This document shows positions 33,029-41,731 of a stretch of 64,000 nt of DNA, piece by piece. The notes under the pieces are model-generated. The model ran no database searches. It saw only the letters and a program-made list of their open reading frames with translations, and was not told the DNA's origin. Within the stretch, counting starts at the first letter, position 1. Each line of letters opens with the position of its first letter. This DNA comes from Vulcanimicrobiota bacterium (GTDB lineage Bacteria > Vulcanimicrobiota > Vulcanimicrobiia > Vulcanimicrobiales > Vulcanimicrobiaceae): the NCBI GenBank assembly GCA_003168375.1, contig PMSI01000001.1:124001-188000 (forward strand). The letters are read 5' to 3'. The translations under genes were made by a program, and so were the position numbers.

Positions 33029-34882
33029 GTGCCCAGCGTCGTCGACGAACGCAGCCTGCCCAGCGCGCACGGTGAAGCGCCGGCCGCGTTTCTGGCGCGG
33101 TTGGTCCGGCGGCGCGTCCTGCGCGAAGGCGAACGGCGGGCGATCGTACGGCGCATCGCGGCGACGCGTGAAGACGTCGTTTTGCCGCCGCACGTCCGCG
33201 CCAGCGCCTCGTTCGCAGCGCGCGTGCTCGACGCCGTCGACGACGGCGCGATACCGGCCGCGTTCGAAACGCTTGCGCAGCACGTGCGCACGCTGGTCGC
33301 ATTCGCCGATGCGATCGACGTGCGCAGCGCGCTCCGGCAGGCGGTCGCTGCACGGCCCGCGCTGGAGGGCGAGACGCTGGCCGTCGACGCCGGCCTGCTC
33401 GCGAACCCGGACGATGCGTTCGCCTGGCGGCGCCTCGCCGTCGAAGCCGGCCTTGCGTTCGAAGTCGCCGAACCGTCGCCGCCGCCCGCGATCGATCTCG
33501 CCGCCGTCGACGGGGTGACGGCGCTGCTGCGCTATGCCGCGTCGCAAAGCGACGCGGACGCACGGCGCGCGCTGGTGACGCCGCAGAGCGGCGTGCGCGC
33601 GGACGACGCTCGAACGCTGCTCGCGGCCGCCGGCGAGCGCGAGAACGTGCTCGACGTGATCGCGCGCGGCGGCACCGCCGACGCGACCCGCTTCGCGCAC
33701 GCGCTCGGCACCGTCACCGCCGCCTACAAGACGCCGGACGCCTCGGCCCGGAGCCTGCTCGCCGCGATCGCCGCCGCCTTCCCGTTCGACGACCCTTCGA
33801 CAAGCTCAGGGCAGGCTGCGAACGCGGCGCTCGAACGGATCGCCGGCGACTTCGACGCTGCGCGCGCCTTCGCCGAGCCGTGGGAGGCGCGCGACTTCAT
33901 CGCCGAGATCGACGCCGAACTCGCCGGCGCGTCGCGGCGCGCACCTGCGCTCGACGGCGTCGAGCCCGCCGCGGCGGTCGAGGACGAGCCGCCCGCGCCG
34001 GTCGTGACGCGCAAGCTCTCGTTCAGCGCGTCGTCGCTCAACGCGTACGCCGAGTGCGCGCGCAAATGGTGGTTTCGCTACGCCTGCGCCGCCGTCGAGG
34101 ACCGCGGTTCTTCGGCCTCGTTCTACGGCATCGCATTCCACGCGGCGCTCGAGGACTTTCACGCCGTGCACGCACGCTTCGACGGTGTCGACGTCGGCGC
34201 GCTCGCGTCGTTCTTGGACTACTGCGTCGTCACCGCGTTCGACCGTCACCGCACGCGTTTCGACGCACCGGTCGAATTCGAGCTGCAGAAGCGCAGAGCG
34301 CGGCGTACGGCGAAGAAGTACCTCGCATGGCTGCTCGAGCGCGCGCGCCGCGCGCCGTTCGAGGTGATCGGCCGCGAAACGCAAGCCGACGTCGAGCTTG
34401 GTGGCCACCGCTTCATCGGCTACATCGACCGGCTCGATCGCGACGATCGCACGGGCACCGTGACCGTCGTCGACTACAAGACCGGCTCGATCGCGACGAG
34501 CGCCGAAGAGTACTTGGCCGAAGTGCGCGCGTTCCGCGAGTTCCAGCTGCCGTTCTACTACTGGGCGCGAACCGCGGCGGGCGACGTCGTCACGCGCTTG
34601 GCGCTCGTGCCGCTGAAGGATGCGCTGCTCGACGTCGCGCCGGTGGAGCTCGAAGTGGTGACGACATCACGGGCGCCGCGCAGCCGCGGTCCGGTCGGCG
34701 AGATCGCCGTCGGCGAACTCGAGCGCGCGCGCGAGCGCATGATCGCGCTCGCCGGCGAGCTGGCGAGCGGGACGCTCGCCGCGTTTCCCGCAACCGACGA
34801 TCCTGATGCGTGCCGCTACTGCGCGTACGCCGATGCGTGCCGCGAACGCCCGCTCGCGCTCGAGGAGCGCTTCGGCCGATGA
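33029..34882 (+). CDS. PD-(D/E)XK nuclease with Fe-S motif (AddB-like)
   Basis: 617 residues. The N-terminal 320 are Ala/Asp-rich and unrecognised. The C-terminal 300 are a RecB-family nuclease: SFSASSLNAYAECARKWWFRYAC, IAFHAALEDFHA, GRETQADVELGGHRFIGYIDRLDRD, VVDYKTGS (catalytic D, DYK) and a terminal CRYCAYADACRE that with the early cysteine makes an AddB/Cas4-type 4Fe-4S site. ATGA overlap with a helicase gene suggests one heterodimeric double-strand-break enzyme. A repeat copy lies in frame at 33793-33815. Confidence 0.82.
   Translation: MPSVVDERSLPSAHGEAPAAFLARLVRRRVLREGERRAIVRRIAATREDVVLPPHVRASASFAARVLDAVDDGAIPAAFETLAQHVRTLVAFADAIDVRSALRQAVAARPALEGETLAVDAGLLANPDDAFAWRRLAVEAGLAFEVAEPSPPPAIDLAAVDGVTALLRYAASQSDADARRALVTPQSGVRADDARTLLAAAGERENVLDVIARGGTADATRFAHALGTVTAAYKTPDASARSLLAAIAAAFPFDDPSTSSGQAANAALERIAGDFDAARAFAEPWEARDFIAEIDAELAGASRRAPALDGVEPAAAVEDEPPAPVVTRKLSFSASSLNAYAECARKWWFRYACAAVEDRGSSASFYGIAFHAALEDFHAVHARFDGVDVGALASFLDYCVVTAFDRHRTRFDAPVEFELQKRRARRTAKKYLAWLLERARRAPFEVIGRETQADVELGGHRFIGYIDRLDRDDRTGTVTVVDYKTGSIATSAEEYLAEVRAFREFQLPFYYWARTAAGDVVTRLALVPLKDALLDVAPVELEVVTTSRAPRSRGPVGEIAVGELERARERMIALAGELASGTLAAFPATDDPDACRYCAYADACRERPLALEERFGR
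33793..33815 (-). repeat. Dispersed repeat copy C, inside the nuclease gene
   Basis: Reverse-orientation copy; 18 bases match the intergenic copy B exactly. It is read as DPSTSSGQA in the variable linker of the nuclease, so the frame is kept. Confidence 0.65.
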
Positions 34883-37125
34883 CGCCGGGAACCGGGTCCG
34901 CGGTCGCGCTGCTGGCGCTCGAGCGCGCACTGGCGCTGCCCGCCGAACACGGCCTGATCGCGTTCACCGGGCCACCCGCGAGCGGCAAGACGGAGGCGCT
35001 TGCCAGGCGCTTCGCCGCGCTGACCGCGGGAGATCCGGCGCTGGCCGCCGCGGCGATCGTCACGGCGGCACGCGACGACGGCTCACACGCGCTCGCCGCG
35101 CGGATCGCCGCGGCGAGCGGGATCGCGGTGCGCGGTGCGACGCTCGACGCGCTCGCATTCGAGCTGCTCCGCGCGCACCCGCTGGAGACCGGGCTCGCGC
35201 TCGACCTGGAGGCCGTCGGCGAGCTCGACGCCGCGGAGATCTTCGAGCGCGCGGCCGCACCGCTGTTCTCCGCCGAATGGAGCGACTGGCTCGGCACCGA
35301 CGTCGACCCGGAGATCGCCGGTCTGCGGACGCCGGCGCGGTTCGCCGACGCCGCGCTGCGGCTGATCCGCAAGCTGCGCGACGCCGGGATCGACGATCAG
35401 GCCTTTCTCGCGGTCGCGCTGCGCGGTGCGACGACGTTCTACGCGAACCCGCCGAACCTCGCGTCCCCGGCCCTGCTCTCGGCGACGAAAGACGAGCACC
35501 GTGCGTCGCTCGCCGTCGACGCCTCCGAGCTCGACCGCCAGCGCCGGCGCGAGCTCGACCTGGCGAAGATCCTGGCGCGCCTGTACCGCGCCTACGTCGA
35601 TGAGCTCGTGAGACGCGGCTGTCTCACCGCCTGCGACGCCCTGGCAGAGGCGACGCGACTGCTCGAAAACCGGCCCGCGATCGCGCGGGCGCTCCGCCGC
35701 CGCCTGCGCGTCGCGTTCGTCGACGACGCGCACGATCTCTCGCCCGCGGCACTGCGTTTCTTGCGCGCGCTGTTCGGCGATGCGCTCGACGGCGTCGCGG
35801 TCGCCGGAGATCCCGACGCGGCGACGCAGACGTTCGCCGGCGCGCGTCCCGAACGCATCTTCGGCCGTGCAGCGACGACCGTCGTACTCGCGCCCAGCGT
35901 GGTCCCGGCGCAGATCCTCGCGGTCGCCCGCGGTGTGATCGACGCAGACCCGGCGCGTCCGGTGCCGCCGGGCGAGAGCGTTCGCGTGCTGCGCACCTCC
36001 GACCGGATCGCGGAAGCGAGCGAGGTCGCCGACCGCATCGCGGCGATGGTGCGCGACGGTACACCGCCCGGGCGCGTCGCGGTCGTCCACCGCACGCTGC
36101 GCACGATGGCAACCTACGAAGACGCGCTCGTCGCGCGCGACCTGCCGGTCGCGCTGGCCGGCGATCCGGCGCTGTTCGCGCGCGCCGACGTCCTCGATGC
36201 GCTGGCGCTGCTGTGGACCGCGGTCGATCCGTTCCGGCACGTTTGGGTTCTGCGCGCGCTGCAGACGCCGATGATGCGCCTCTCCGACGCCTCGATCGCG
36301 GTGCTCTGCGGCGAGCCGGCCAGCCCACAGCCCGCGCTGTTCACCCTGCCGGAGAGCCCGAGCGACGGCGAGCGCCGCTGGGACCGCAAACGCGATCTGC
36401 GGCTCGGGTCGAACCTCTTGCGAGGCGAGCGCGACGCCGATCTCTCGCCGATCGCGCGGGAACGCATCACGGCGTTTCGCGCGCGCCGCGCACGCTGGAC
36501 CGAGTGGCTGCGGCGCACCGACGTCGCGACCGCGGCCCGGGCGATCGTCGAAGACGGCGGTCTGCTGCTGTCGCGCGGCGGCGAGACGCCCGCACGCGAA
36601 CAGTTGCGCGCGGCGCTGATCGCGCGCCTGATGGCGCTGATCGCGTCATATGCCGCGCGCCATCCGTTCGATGACCTGGGCGGCGCGCTCGCGTACTGCG
36701 AACGGCTGGCCGCGGCCGACCGCGGACCGGAACTCGTCGACGAACGCACCGACGCGGTCGTCGTCGCGTCCGTCGACCGCCTGCTCGCGCGGCGCTTCGA
36801 CCACGTCTTCATCGTCGACGCGCGCGCCGGCGCGTTCCCGCCGTACTACGTCCCCGACGCGTTCCTGTTCAGCACGACGTACGGAATGATCCCGAAGGAC
36901 TGCGCCGGCGACGCGGTCGCGGCGCGCACCGCCAAGTTCACGTGGTACGAGCACCATGCCAAGCCGCGCGCGGCGTACGTCCGCGAGCAGCGGCGGCTGT
37001 TCGCCGCGGCGCTCGGCCGGGCAGACCGCTCGGTGACCGTCTCCGCAAGCGGCAGGCCGACGCGCGGCATCGCGGCGCCCGAGCTTGCGGCCGAGGTCGC
37101 CGCGTTGCTGACGAACGCGCGCTGA
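34879..37125 (+). CDS. UvrD/AddA-like SF1 helicase, divergent
   Basis: 748 residues. Walker A is FTGPPASGKTEALARRF, Walker B RVAFVDDAHDLSPAALRFL (DDAH in place of DExQ), then a motif III-like AGDPDAATQTFAGA and a late VVVASVDRLLARRFDHVFIVDARAGAFPP resembling UvrD motif V/VI regions. No nuclease domain is fused. The start ATG 34879 overlaps the nuclease stop. Together they look like an AddAB-type recombination helicase-nuclease, with the usual gene order reversed and both partners strongly diverged. Confidence 0.78.
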   Translation: MTPGTGSAVALLALERALALPAEHGLIAFTGPPASGKTEALARRFAALTAGDPALAAAAIVTAARDDGSHALAARIAAASGIAVRGATLDALAFELLRAHPLETGLALDLEAVGELDAAEIFERAAAPLFSAEWSDWLGTDVDPEIAGLRTPARFADAALRLIRKLRDAGIDDQAFLAVALRGATTFYANPPNLASPALLSATKDEHRASLAVDASELDRQRRRELDLAKILARLYRAYVDELVRRGCLTACDALAEATRLLENRPAIARALRRRLRVAFVDDAHDLSPAALRFLRALFGDALDGVAVAGDPDAATQTFAGARPERIFGRAATTVVLAPSVVPAQILAVARGVIDADPARPVPPGESVRVLRTSDRIAEASEVADRIAAMVRDGTPPGRVAVVHRTLRTMATYEDALVARDLPVALAGDPALFARADVLDALALLWTAVDPFRHVWVLRALQTPMMRLSDASIAVLCGEPASPQPALFTLPESPSDGERRWDRKRDLRLGSNLLRGERDADLSPIARERITAFRARRARWTEWLRRTDVATAARAIVEDGGLLLSRGGETPAREQLRAALIARLMALIASYAARHPFDDLGGALAYCERLAAADRGPELVDERTDAVVVASVDRLLARRFDHVFIVDARAGAFPPYYVPDAFLFSTTYGMIPKDCAGDAVAARTAKFTWYEHHAKPRAAYVREQRRLFAAALGRADRSVTVSASGRPTRGIAAPELAAEVAALLTNAR

Positions 37126-37144
37126 GCGACGTTTCGAGACCATC

Positions 37145-38596
37145 GTGCTGCCACCCAAGCTCGACACCTCGACCGATCCGCAGGTCGGCTTTCGCCCGCC
37201 GGGGACGCTCGATGCGGCGAGCGCCCTGCAGCCCTACGCCGGCCCGTTCGGGCCGCGCCAGGGCGGCCATCTGCTGCGGCGCGCCGGCTTCGGCGGCTCG
37301 GAGGCGGACGTCACGCGCACGGTCTCGCTCGGGGTCGGCGGAGCGGTCGATTCGCTGCTCCATCCAACCGCGCCGGAGCCGGCCTTCCCCGAGTTCCCCG
37401 ACGTCGCGCTCCTCTACGACCGGGCGAAAGCGCGCGTCTCGACGCAGTTGTGGTGGCTCGACCGCATGCTGCGCACGAACCGGCCGCTCCACGAGAAGAT
37501 GACGCTGTTCTGGCACGGGCACTTCGCCACGGCGGTTCAAAAGGTGCAGCCGCCGGCAATGGCCGGTCAGATCAACCTGTTCCGAGCGTTCGCGCTGGGA
37601 CGTTTCCCTGCGCTGCTCTCGGCGGTGACCCGCGATCCGGCGATGCTGATCTGGCTCGACAACCGCGCGAACGCGAAGGCACACCCCAACGAGAACTACG
37701 CGCGCGAGGTGATGGAACTGTTCGCGCTCGGACTCGGCAACTACACCGAGGACGACGTCAAGGAAGCTGCGCGCGCGTTCACCGGCTGGACGATCGACAA
37801 GGACCAGCGCGCCGCGTTCGTGCCGGCGCGTCACGACGACGGCATCAAGACGGTACTCGGCAAGAGCGGACGCCTCGACGCCGACGACGTCGTCGCCATC
37901 GTCGTCTCGCAACCGGTCCATCAGCGCTTCATCGCGCGCAAGCTGCTCGAGTTCTTCGTCTACAGCGATCCCGAACCGGAGCTGACCGAATCGGTCGCGC
38001 AGGTGTACGCGCTCTCCGGGTTCGACCTCGCGAAGACCGTCGGCACGATCCTGCGCTCGAAAATGTTCTTCTCCTCGCGCGCGTACCGCGCGATTCCGAA
38101 ATCGCCGATCGAGTTCGCGATCGGGACGCTGCGTTACGTCGGCGCCGAGACCGTTCCGCCGAATCTCGTGTACCAGCTCGCCCGGATGGGTCAGGAACCG
38201 CTGAACCCGCCCAGCGTCAAGGGCTGGGACGGCGGACCGGCCTGGATCAACACCTCAACGCTGCTGGCGCGCTTCAACTTCGTCAACGGGCTGATCGCGC
38301 AGACGGCACCGGGCAAGAACGGTCAGGCCGCCGTCCCGGCGCCGAATGCCGCGCCCGACGACCTCGTCCGGCGCAGCGGGATGGATGCGGGCCGCGTCGC
38401 CGCCGCGATCGTGCGCGGCGTCGTGCAGGACGACGTCACCTCCGACGTGCGCGCGACGCTGACCGCGTATCTGAACTCCCAGACGCCGAGCGCTGCGACG
38501 CAGAACCCGCAGCCGTTCGGCCCGGAGAACTACCAAGACAAGATTCGCGGCGCGCTCGCGCTGACGCTCAACCTCCCCGTCAACCAGCTGGATTGA
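37145..38596 (+). CDS. DUF1800 family protein
   Basis: 483 residues. The family block is seen at HLLRRAGFGGSEADV, LWWLDRMLRTNRPLHEKMTLFWHGHFAT, ENYAREVMELFALGLGNYTEDDVKEAARAFTGW, and KGWDGGPAWINTSTLLARFNF. DUF1800 and DUF1501 proteins are almost always adjacent and probably act together; the function is not established. No signal peptide at this start. GTG at 37145 is used. Confidence 0.9.
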   Translation: MLPPKLDTSTDPQVGFRPPGTLDAASALQPYAGPFGPRQGGHLLRRAGFGGSEADVTRTVSLGVGGAVDSLLHPTAPEPAFPEFPDVALLYDRAKARVSTQLWWLDRMLRTNRPLHEKMTLFWHGHFATAVQKVQPPAMAGQINLFRAFALGRFPALLSAVTRDPAMLIWLDNRANAKAHPNENYAREVMELFALGLGNYTEDDVKEAARAFTGWTIDKDQRAAFVPARHDDGIKTVLGKSGRLDADDVVAIVVSQPVHQRFIARKLLEFFVYSDPEPELTESVAQVYALSGFDLAKTVGTILRSKMFFSSRAYRAIPKSPIEFAIGTLRYVGAETVPPNLVYQLARMGQEPLNPPSVKGWDGGPAWINTSTLLARFNFVNGLIAQTAPGKNGQAAVPAPNAAPDDLVRRSGMDAGRVAAAIVRGVVQDDVTSDVRATLTAYLNSQTPSAATQNPQPFGPENYQDKIRGALALTLNLPVNQLD

Positions 38597-38604
38597 AGGC
38601 CGCA

Positions 38605-39837
38605 ATGAAGCGCACCACCTTCGTCTCCTCGGCGCTCTCGGTCGCGTTTCTCGGCGGGAACGCCTCGCGCGCGCTGGCGCAAGTCGCCGCCGGCGCACCA
38701 TCGCTGCCCTCGTTCGCCGCCGGGGTCGATCCCGACAACGTCCTGGTCGTCATTCAGATGGGCGGCGGCAACGACGGGCTGAACACGATCGTGCCGTGGA
38801 GCGACGACGGATACCATCGCGCTCGTCCTGCGATCCACTTCGCCGAGAACCAGGTTCTCAAGCTCAACGACCGCATCGGCTTCAATCCGGCGTTGAAAGG
38901 GTTGAACGAACTCTACCAGCGCGGGCGCGTCGCGCTCGTGCAAGGCGTCGGGTATCCCAGCCCCAATCGCTCGCACTTCGAGGCGACCCAGATCTGGGAG
39001 ACTGCGTCGCCGGACCGGCCGCAGCAGTACGGCTGGCTGGGGCGCTATCTCGACCGTCGTTTCTCCGCCGGTGCGAAGCCGGCGTCACTGTTCGAGGCGG
39101 TCTCGCTCGGTGACGCACTGCCCGCCGCGCTGGTCGCCTCGCACGTCGAAGTCCCGGCGATCGGTGCGCTCAGCGCGTTCGGGTACAACACGGGCCGCGA
39201 CCTCGCGTCCAAGCAAAGCGCGGGCGTGCTGTACGACGGCGCGAAGCCGGGCCAGTCGCCGTATCTCACGCTCGTCGCGCAGACCGCGCGCGACGCCTAT
39301 CACGGCGGCGACGTGCTGCGCAAACAGACCGCCGAGTTCACCAACAAGGTGACCTATCCGCCGAACGGCTTCGCGCAGCAGCTTGCGCTCGCGGCGAAGC
39401 TGATCGGCTCGAGCGCCGGTTCGAAGATCGTCTTCGCCTCGCTCGGTTCGTTCGACACGCACGCCGGCCAGCGCGCGCAGCAGGACCGTCTCCTCGGCTA
39501 TCTCGGCGACGGCCTCCTCGCATTCTACCAGGACCTCGCCGCGCACGGTCTCGACGAAAAGGTCTTGACGCTGACGTTTAGCGAGTTCGGCCGCCGGGTC
39601 GCGCAGAACGCGTCGAACGGGACCGATCACGGAACGGCGATGCCGCTGTTCGTTGTCGGGGGCCGCGTCAAGGGCGGCATCTACGGCGAGCATCCCTCGC
39701 TGACCGATCTCGACCACGGCGATCTGAAGTTTTCGACAGATTTCCGCGCGGTCTACGCGACGGTCATCGAAAAATGGCTCGGCCGCGATCCGCGCGACGT
39801 CATCGGCGGAGCGTACCCCTCGCTCGCGTTCGTTTAA
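38605..39837 (+). CDS. DUF1501 family exported protein
   Basis: 410 residues. The signal region MKRTTFVSSALSVAFLGGNASRALAQ precedes the family start VLVVIQMGGGNDGLNTIVPW. Other signatures are GVGYPSPNRSHFEATQIWET, FASLGSFDTHAGQ and TFSEFGRRVAQNASNGTDHGTA, which recall the metal site of alkaline phosphatase/sulfatase-fold enzymes. It follows DUF1800 by 8 bases. The partner arrangement suggests an exported complex, role unknown. Confidence 0.9.
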   Translation: MKRTTFVSSALSVAFLGGNASRALAQVAAGAPSLPSFAAGVDPDNVLVVIQMGGGNDGLNTIVPWSDDGYHRARPAIHFAENQVLKLNDRIGFNPALKGLNELYQRGRVALVQGVGYPSPNRSHFEATQIWETASPDRPQQYGWLGRYLDRRFSAGAKPASLFEAVSLGDALPAALVASHVEVPAIGALSAFGYNTGRDLASKQSAGVLYDGAKPGQSPYLTLVAQTARDAYHGGDVLRKQTAEFTNKVTYPPNGFAQQLALAAKLIGSSAGSKIVFASLGSFDTHAGQRAQQDRLLGYLGDGLLAFYQDLAAHGLDEKVLTLTFSEFGRRVAQNASNGTDHGTAMPLFVVGGRVKGGIYGEHPSLTDLDHGDLKFSTDFRAVYATVIEKWLGRDPRDVIGGAYPSLAFV

Positions 39838-39841
39838 AGAT

Positions 39842-39856
39842 CCGCGCTCAGCGCGG
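39842..39856. terminator. Short GC hairpin between convergent genes
   Basis: CCGCGC, TCA loop, GCGCGG. It covers the end of blaR (stop at 39848-39850) and lies 5 bases past the DUF1501 stop. No T-tract, so a terminator role is tentative. Confidence 0.4.
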
Positions 39857-41203
39857 CCGCCCCATCACGACGGGTTTCTTCATCCACTCGCTCTGAACGG
39901 TCCAGCGCGACCAACGCGTCTTGCCGTCGGGCCGAACCGCGCCGCTCTCACGCGACATGCGGTACGTTCCCGGCAACGGCGCATTGCAATGCGGCGGTAT
40001 GGTCTTGCCGATGGCGACGAGCACCTGGCGCGCACCGGACCCCACCAGGCGATCGAACGCGGGGTCGCCGCTCGACTTTTCGATCGTGGGACTTCCGACC
40101 GTTCCGTCGGACGAGACGCGCACCGCGACGTCACTGCGCAAACCTTCGGGCACCGAACGCGGTAGCAGCGCCTCACCCGGCACGAGTTTCGGACACGGGT
40201 CCGACCCGACGACGGCGGCGACGGGAGTTCCGGTCGCAAGCGCGATCGACGGGGCGAACATTTGGATGCTGAACGCGAGCGCGAGAACCACGATGACAAA
40301 ACCTCCAAGGACGGAGCGAGCGAAGGTGACGGCGCCGTTTCGATGCTCGTCTTCGAGCCGGCGAAGCCTGGCGATGGTGCCACGGCCGAACGCCGTCACG
40401 CCGCACGCCACCAAGGTGCGATATTCCGCACGGCGCAGCGCGAATGACGCCAGGCTTCGGACATATGCGTCGACGTCGCGCGATTGGACCACGGCCCAAT
40501 CGTCGCACGCGGCTTCTCGCTCGAACGTGATCGCGCGCAGCACGAGCACGACCGCGGGATTGCAGAACAGCACCGCCTGCACGAGACGTTCGAACGCATT
40601 TCCCCACGTGTCGTGGCGACGCACGTGCGCCAGCTCGTGGAGCAGGACGCATTCGAAGTCTTCGCCGCCCGCCGCGGCGAGCTCGGCGGGAACGATGACC
40701 GACGGCGCGACGAGGCCGAACGCCAGCGGCGTGGAGAGATCGGGCGACGCGAACACACGCACGCGGCCGCGATCGGCCAACCGCGTGCTGTACCGCACGA
40801 GGCGTACGAGCTGCAACGCGCCGGCCGCGATGCGCAGCGTGAAGACGACGACGCCCGCCAGCCAGGCAGCCGCGAGGGCGAGCACGATGCCGTCGCTGGA
40901 CGGCACCCGAATGGGCCGAGGCGCCACGACCGCGGGAGCGCTCGGCACCGCGGCCGGTGCGGTGTGCAGCGTGACCGCGTCGCTGACGACGCGCGCGTCG
41001 TGCGAGCGGGCACTCGAAAACGTCGTCGTCAGCGGCACCGCCACCAAGGCGCACAGAACGCCTTGCAAGACGAGGCATCGCGTCGTCGCGCTGAGGCGAC
41101 GGCCGGCGACGAAGAGGATGCCGCCGACGACGATCGCGATGCACGCGTCTTGCCACAACGCGGCAAGCAGGAACTCCAGCACGCCGCGCGCGACGTCGAT
41201 CAT
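39848..41203 (-). CDS. BlaR1/MecR1-type M56 peptidase with TonB-like C-terminus
   Basis: 451 residues. Several N-terminal membrane helices, then the zinc peptidase motif LLHELAHVRRHDTW and the third ligand region FEREAACDDWAV, another helix (about 295-315), and an extracytoplasmic domain. That domain has GLRSDVAVRVSSDGTVGSPTIEKSSGDPAFDRL, the TonB C-terminal fold, rather than a beta-lactam-binding one. It presumably relays an envelope signal to the BlaI-type repressor encoded just upstream (ATGA overlap). The ligand is unknown. Confidence 0.85.
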   Translation of the reverse strand: MIDVARGVLEFLLAALWQDACIAIVVGGILFVAGRRLSATTRCLVLQGVLCALVAVPLTTTFSSARSHDARVVSDAVTLHTAPAAVPSAPAVVAPRPIRVPSSDGIVLALAAAWLAGVVVFTLRIAAGALQLVRLVRYSTRLADRGRVRVFASPDLSTPLAFGLVAPSVIVPAELAAAGGEDFECVLLHELAHVRRHDTWGNAFERLVQAVLFCNPAVVLVLRAITFEREAACDDWAVVQSRDVDAYVRSLASFALRRAEYRTLVACGVTAFGRGTIARLRRLEDEHRNGAVTFARSVLGGFVIVVLALAFSIQMFAPSIALATGTPVAAVVGSDPCPKLVPGEALLPRSVPEGLRSDVAVRVSSDGTVGSPTIEKSSGDPAFDRLVGSGARQVLVAIGKTIPPHCNAPLPGTYRMSRESGAVRPDGKTRWSRWTVQSEWMKKPVVMGRPR

Positions 41204-41589
41204 GACGATTTCTCCTTGCGCGCGATCACGCGTTTCACGTTCGCCATGTCTTCATCCGAAAGGCGGTCGTCTTCCAGCAAGCTGAGCGCGAGAACGCCCG
41301 GCGAGCTTCCGAAGAACCGCTCGAGCAGCGTGTCCAGCAGCGACGTCGCGGCCTCGGAACGGTCGATCAGCGGCCGGTACACGAATGCGCGGCCGGCCTT
41401 GGCGTGCGTGACGTATCCCTTGTCCTCCAGCGTGCCGAGCGTGGTCATGACCGTTGTGTACGCGAGCGGCGGCGGCGCCAGCGCGCCGACGATGTCGGCG
41501 ACCGTCGCGGTCTCTCGCTCCCACAGGACGTTCATCAGGCGCAGCTCGTGGTTGGTCAGCGTGACGGCGCGCTTGCGCGGCATCGGCAA
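41200..41589 (-). CDS. BlaI/MecI/CopY-family repressor (module 1)
   Basis: Up to 129 residues (MPMPRKRAV or MPRKRAV start). The winged helix is LTNHELRLMNVLWERETATVADIVGAL, then LAYTTVMTTLGTLEDKGYV, with C-terminal dimer helices (LLDTLLERFFGSSPGVLALSLL). The BlaI cleavage-site region is not evident. It is paired with BlaR1 downstream and preceded by its own promoter and a 26-base operator, so it is probably autoregulated. Confidence 0.9.
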   Translation of the reverse strand: MPMPRKRAVTLTNHELRLMNVLWERETATVADIVGALAPPPLAYTTVMTTLGTLEDKGYVTHAKAGRAFVYRPLIDRSEAATSLLDTLLERFFGSSPGVLALSLLEDDRLSDEDMANVKRVIARKEKSS

Positions 41590-41600
41590 AGCTCCGAAGT

Positions 41601-41626
41601 CGAAATACTAGTATGGTAGTATTTCG
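41601..41626. promoter_or_regulatory. BlaI operator palindrome
   Basis: Perfect 10-bp arms CGAAATACTA (41601-41610) and TAGTATTTCG (41617-41626) around GTATGG. TACTA/TAGTA cores fit BlaI/MecI half-sites. It covers the predicted transcription start of blaI. Confidence 0.8.
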
Positions 41627-41628
41627 GG

Positions 41629-41657
41629 ATGCTACGCTTTCCGCGGCACGATGTCAA
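41629..41657 (-). promoter_or_regulatory. Sigma-70-type promoter of blaI-blaR module 1
   Basis: Minus strand: TTGACA (41657-41652), 17-base spacer, TAGCAT (41634-41629). The expected start, about 41622, falls inside the operator, so bound repressor would block initiation. This is the best promoter in the window. Confidence 0.75.
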
Positions 41658-41731
41658 GCGTGCGGCCCGCATCATGGCACGGGGATGCGTGACAAAGGGC
41701 TGGGTCTGCTCGTCGTCGGACGACCGTCGGC

